From Bacillus sp. SKDU12 (lineage in GTDB: Bacteria > Bacillota > Bacilli > Bacillales > Bacillaceae), in contig NZ_MSRC01000001.1 of NCBI RefSeq assembly GCF_010093085.1, positions 147,675-211,674 of the forward strand: a DNA stretch of 64,000 nucleotides, read 5' to 3'. This document shows, piece after piece, positions 61,396-64,000 of this stretch. Each line of letters begins with the position of its first letter. Position 1 is the stretch's first letter. Under the pieces are notes generated by a model. It saw nothing but the letters and a program-made list of their open reading frames with translations, was not told where the DNA came from and did not search any database. Position numbers and translations under genes: made by a program.

Positions 61396-61487
61396 GCCCA
61401 TCTTTTCCCCCGCATATCGGGAGTTTAATCTTTATAAAATATAGGGTAAGTACTATTGCAAATTAAATACATATGGAGGTTGCAAAT

Positions 61488-61955
61488 ATGAAAAAAATTG
61501 TCGGTGCCATAGCCGTTTTTGTCATTACCTATGCGCTGTTTTCAGCCGCAGGATACTTGTTTCCCATTGACCAAGAATGGTACAATTCACTGAAAAAACC
61601 GAACTGGACGCCAACAGGATCTGCGATCGGCATCGTTTGGGCGATCTTGTTTGCCCTGATCTCCCTTTCAGCTGCCATAGTATTTGCAGCGTGTTCATTT
61701 AAAAAAGCGAAAAGCTTTTGGATGATACTTTTGGTTAACTATGTGCTGAATCAGGCATTCAGCTATTTTCAATTCACTCAAAAAAATTTGCTCGCTGCAT
61801 CGATTGACTGCTTGCTTGTCGCGATCACTGCACTGGTATTAATGCTCATTGCAAAAAAATACAGCAGAGCTGCTAGCTACCTTCTTTTGCCTTATATATT
61901 ATGGAGTGCGTTTGCAACGTTTTTATCCTTTACAATCTATTCAATGAATCTGTAA
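61488..61955 (+). CDS. tspO: TspO/MBR family protein (YtaB)
   Basis: 155 residues, five membrane helices. PNWTPTG, WAILFALIS and the LVNYVLNQAFSYFQFTQ segment (in place of WSxxFF) identify the family; binds porphyrins/tryptophan-related ligands. Start ATG 61488, 8 nt after GGAGG; the frame upstream to 61473 overlaps that site. Confidence 0.9.
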   Translation: MKKIVGAIAVFVITYALFSAAGYLFPIDQEWYNSLKKPNWTPTGSAIGIVWAILFALISLSAAIVFAACSFKKAKSFWMILLVNYVLNQAFSYFQFTQKNLLAASIDCLLVAITALVLMLIAKKYSRAASYLLLPYILWSAFATFLSFTIYSMNL

Positions 61956-61957
61956 AT

Positions 61958-61988
61958 CAAAAAAAGCCGCTCTTACAGCGGCTTTTCA
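61958..61988. terminator. tspO terminator
   Basis: AAAAAGCCGCT-CTTAC-AGCGGCTTTTC. Confidence 0.9.
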
Positions 61989-62021
61989 GATTAATTCTAA
62001 AGCATATCAGGATTTATAAAA

Positions 62022-62053
62022 ACAAAAAAACCTTGTAGAATATGCAAGGTTTC
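62022..62053 (-). terminator. tRNA-cluster terminator
   Basis: AAACCTTG-CATATTCTA-CAAGGTTTTTTT on the minus strand just after tRNA-Glu. Confidence 0.9.
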
Positions 62054-62057
62054 TGGA

Positions 62058-62129
62058 TGACCCGTACGGGATTCGAACCCGTGTTACCGCCGTGAAAGGG
62101 CGGTGTCTTAACCGCTTGACCAACGGGCC
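62058..62129 (-). tRNA. tRNA-Glu (TTC)
   Basis: Cloverleaf with anticodon TTC, acceptor GGCCCGT/ACGGGTC, A73, no encoded CCA. Last gene of the cluster. Confidence 0.95.
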
Positions 62130-62159
62130 GATAGTTGAGAACTTATATTTGTAATCATA

Positions 62160-62250
62160 TGGCGGAGAAGGAGGGATTTGAACCCTCGCGCCGCTTACAC
62201 GACCTACACCCTTAGCAGGGGCGCCTCTTCAGCCACTTGAGTACTTCTCC
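62160..62250 (-). tRNA. tRNA-Ser (GCT)
   Basis: Long variable arm, anticodon GCT, CCA encoded. Confidence 0.95.
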
Positions 62251-62253
62251 AAT

Positions 62254-62328
62254 TGGCTCCACAGGCAGGATTCGAACCTGCGACCGATCGGTTAACAGCC
62301 GATAGCTCTACCACTGAGCTACTGTGGA
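62254..62328 (-). tRNA. tRNA-Asn (GTT)
   Basis: Anticodon GTT in CGGCTGTTAACCG; acceptor TCCACAG/CTGTGGA; CCA encoded. Confidence 0.95.
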
Positions 62329-62338
62329 ATATAAGTCA

Positions 62339-62415
<77 letters not shown>

Positions 62416-62430
62416 ATGACGATATAGAAA

Positions 62431-62504
62431 TGGAGCGGGTGATGGGAATCGAACCCACGACATCAGCTTGGAAGGCTGAGGTTTTACCACTAAACTACAC
62501 CCGC
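62431..62504 (-). tRNA. tRNA-Gly (TCC)
   Basis: Anticodon TCC in CAGCCTTCCAAGCTG; U73; CCA encoded. Confidence 0.95.
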
Positions 62505-62513
62505 AAATTTATT

Positions 62514-62590
62514 TGGGGCGATTGATGGGAATCGAACCCACGAATGCCAGAGCCACAATCTGGTGCGTTAACCACTTCGCCACAACCGCC
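62514..62590 (-). tRNA. tRNA-His (GTG)
   Basis: Anticodon GTG in CCAGATTGTGGCTCTGG; extra G at -1 facing C73, the histidine identity pair; CCA encoded. Confidence 0.95.
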
Positions 62591-62608
62591 AAAACATATA
62601 TTAATAAA

Positions 62609-62684
<76 letters not shown>

Positions 62685-62696
62685 TTATTATTCAAA

Positions 62697-62773
62697 TGGC
62701 GGTCCGGACGGGACTCGAACCCGCGACCTCCTGCGTGACAGGCAGGCATTCTAACCAACTGAACTACCGGACC
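62697..62773 (-). tRNA. tRNA-Asp (GTC)
   Basis: Anticodon GTC in CTGCCTGTCACGCAG; G73; CCA encoded. Confidence 0.95.
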
Positions 62774-62780
62774 ATTTATT

Positions 62781-62858
<78 letters not shown>

Positions 62859-62875
62859 ACGATTAAAAGTATATA

Positions 62876-62968
62876 TGGAGGAGGAAGAGGGATTCGAACC
62901 CCCGCGGGCTTTGACACCCCTGTCGGTTTTCAAGACCGATCCCTTCAGCCAGACTTGGGTATTCCTCC
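62876..62968 (-). tRNA. tRNA-Ser (TGA)
   Basis: Long variable arm, anticodon TGA in CGGTCTTGAAAACCG, CCA encoded. Confidence 0.94.
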
Positions 62969-62974
62969 GTATAG

Positions 62975-63051
62975 TGGTGGACCTTGTAGGACTCGAACCT
63001 ACGACCGGACGGTTATGAGCCGTCTGCTCTAACCAACTGAGCTAAAGGTCC
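62975..63051 (-). tRNA. tRNA with CAT anticodon, probably Ile2 (lysidine)
   Basis: Acceptor GGACCTT, anticodon CAT in ACGGCTCATAACCGT. Its place in the series matches the TilS-modified Ile2 tRNA of trnB in 168, reading AUA. Confidence 0.85.
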
Positions 63052-63053
63052 AT

Positions 63054-63130
63054 TGGTAGCGGCGGAGGGGATCGAACCCCCGACCTCACGGGTATGAACC
63101 GTACGCTCTAGCCAGCTGAGCTACACCGCC
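63054..63130 (-). tRNA. tRNA-Met (CAT), elongator
   Basis: Anticodon CAT in TACGGTTCATACCCGTG; acceptor begins with G1-U72; CCA encoded. Confidence 0.9.
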
Positions 63131-63150
63131 AAATATTTAATGAAATCAAG

Positions 63151-63223
63151 TGGAGCCTAGCGGGATCGAACCGCTGACCTCCTGCGTGCAAAGCAGGCGC
63201 TCTCCCAGCTGAGCTAAGGCCCC
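63151..63223 (-). tRNA. tRNA-Ala (TGC)
   Basis: Anticodon TGC in CCTGCTTTGCACGCAGG; acceptor GGGGCCT/AGGCTCC with the G3-U70 alanine identity pair; CCA not encoded. Confidence 0.94.
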
Positions 63224-63228
63224 AAGAA

Positions 63229-63305
63229 TGGTCGGGAAGACAGGATTCGAACCTGCGACCCCATGGTCCCAAACCATGTGCTCTACCAAGCTGAGCTACT
63301 TCCCG
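63229..63305 (-). tRNA. tRNA-Pro (TGG)
   Basis: Anticodon TGG in ATGGTTTGGGACCAT; C1 start; CCA encoded. Confidence 0.95.
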
Positions 63306-63320
63306 ATTTCATGTAGATGA

Positions 63321-63397
63321 TGGCGCGCCCGAGAGGAGTCGAACCCCTAACCTTTTGATCCGTAGTCAAACGCTCTATCCAATTGAGCTACGGGCGC
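63321..63397 (-). tRNA. tRNA-Arg (ACG)
   Basis: Anticodon ACG in GTTTGACTACGGATCAAA, read as ICG after TadA deamination; CCA encoded. Confidence 0.95.
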
Positions 63398-63406
63398 AAA
63401 AATGAA

Positions 63407-63492
63407 TGCCGAGGGCCGGACTTGAACCGGCACGGTAGTCACCTACCGCAGGATTTTAAGTCCTGTGTGTCTGCCAATTCCACCACCCCGGC
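63407..63492 (-). tRNA. tRNA-Leu (TAA)
   Basis: Long variable arm, anticodon TAA in CAGGACTTAAAATCCTG; CCA not encoded. Confidence 0.94.
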
Positions 63493-63506
63493 GTGGATGG
63501 TATAGT

Positions 63507-63581
63507 TGGAGCGGAAGACGGGATTCGAACCCGCGACCCCCACCTTGGCAAGGTGGTGTTCTACCACTGAACTACTTCCGC
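63507..63581 (-). tRNA. tRNA-Gly (GCC)
   Basis: Anticodon GCC in CACCTTGCCAAGGTG; U73; CCA encoded. Confidence 0.95.
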
Positions 63582-63586
63582 AAAAA

Positions 63587-63673
63587 TGGTGCGGATGAAG
63601 GGACTTGAACCCCCACGTCTGTAAAGACACTAGAGCCTGATTCTAGCGCGTCTGCCAATTCCGCCACATCCGC
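63587..63673 (-). tRNA. tRNA-Leu (CAG)
   Basis: Long variable arm, anticodon CAG in CTAGAATCAGGCTCTAG; CCA encoded. Confidence 0.93.
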
Positions 63674-63683
63674 AATATGGAAA

Positions 63684-63759
63684 TGGTGAGCCATGAAGGA
63701 CTCGAACCTTCGACCCTCTGATTAAAAGTCAGATGCTCTACCAACTGAGCTAATGGCTC
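63684..63759 (-). tRNA. tRNA-Lys (TTT)
   Basis: Anticodon TTT in TCTGACTTTTAATCAGA; CCA encoded. Confidence 0.95.
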
Positions 63760-63796
63760 TTCGTACAAGAGACTTGAATATTATAGCATGTAAAAG

Positions 63797-63872
<76 letters not shown>

Positions 63873-63897
63873 CTATATATAAAACCGATATGTATAA

Positions 63898-63973
63898 TGG
63901 TGGAGGATGACGGGCTCGAACCGCCGACCCTCTGCTTGTAAGGCAGATGCTCTCCCAGCTGAGCTAATCCTCC
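63898..63973 (-). tRNA. tRNA-Val (TAC)
   Basis: Anticodon TAC in TCTGCCTTACAAGCAGA; CCA encoded. First tRNA of the series; in 168 an rRNA operon (rrnB) lies just upstream, beyond the window edge. Confidence 0.95.
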
Positions 63974-63975
63974 AT

Positions 63976-63997
63976 AATTGCACTAACGTGCAATTGC
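63976..63997. other. Hairpin upstream of tRNA-Val
   Basis: AATTGCAC-TAAC-GTGCAATT, an 8-bp perfect stem with no T-run. Probably a processing stem in the spacer between 5S rRNA and the tRNAs. Confidence 0.5.
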
Positions 63998-64000
63998 TTG

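Overview
This window looks like a chromosomal segment from the Bacillus subtilis species complex. Gene order, protein lengths and characteristic leaders (leuS T-box, metK S-box, BceR/YtrA/Zur/BirA-type operators, a 21-gene trnB-type tRNA cluster) follow the pbuO to trnB arc of the B. subtilis 168 map as I remember it. Several blocks found in 168 are missing or reduced to decayed scars, so this is probably another strain or a close relative, not 168. No alignment could be run. All 168 comparisons below are from memory.

Layout. 1-4.3 kb: truncated ytjP dipeptidase, pbuO purine permease, ythPQ ABC exporter, small regulator ytzE. 4.3-10.5 kb: a gene-less, structured stretch, then pseudouridine synthase ytzG, lipid II flippase ytgP/murJ, flavoprotein ytfP, betaine carrier opuD, sporulation gene cse60. 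10.6-13.7 kb: a strongly reduced locus in which bioB alone survives behind an intact BirA-type promoter/operator, with a bioW scar, scars of two sugar-permease genes, and intact melA. 13.7-20.6 kb: ytwF, leuS with T-box, ytvB, LOV photoreceptor ytvA, yttB, yttA. 20.6-30.7 kb: two adjacent cell-envelope stress modules on the minus strand, bceRSAB (bacitracin sensing and resistance) and the GntR-controlled ytrGABCDEF operon.

30.7-35.3 kb: ytzC, the tRNA-modification pair ytqA-ytqB, terpene synthase ytpB, bacilysocin enzyme ytpA, ytoA. 35.3-35.85 kb: non-coding or decayed. 35.85-41.5 kb: asnB, metK with SAM riboswitch, pckA with a CcpN-type operator, ytmB. 41.5-49.4 kb: ytmA, the ytlACD ABC importer, ytkD, holin-like ytkC, dps with a sigma-B promoter, ytzI, ytkA, luxS, ytjA/yidD, ytiB, and Zur-boxed rpmE2. 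49.5-60.2 kb: ythAB bd-type oxidase, a DUF1540 peptide, and the men operon (menF-D-H-B-E-C; menaquinone) with a hairpin between menB and menE. 60.2-62 kb: yteA, a decayed cotI 3' end, tspO. 62.05-64 kb: 21 tRNA genes on the minus strand.

The most informative signal is repeated local genome reduction with recognisable scars (bioW, melD/melC, cotI), which leaves regulatory sites and single genes stranded. The best candidate for something undescribed is the structured, gene-less segment at 4.36-4.61 kb, bounded by two near-identical terminator hairpins.
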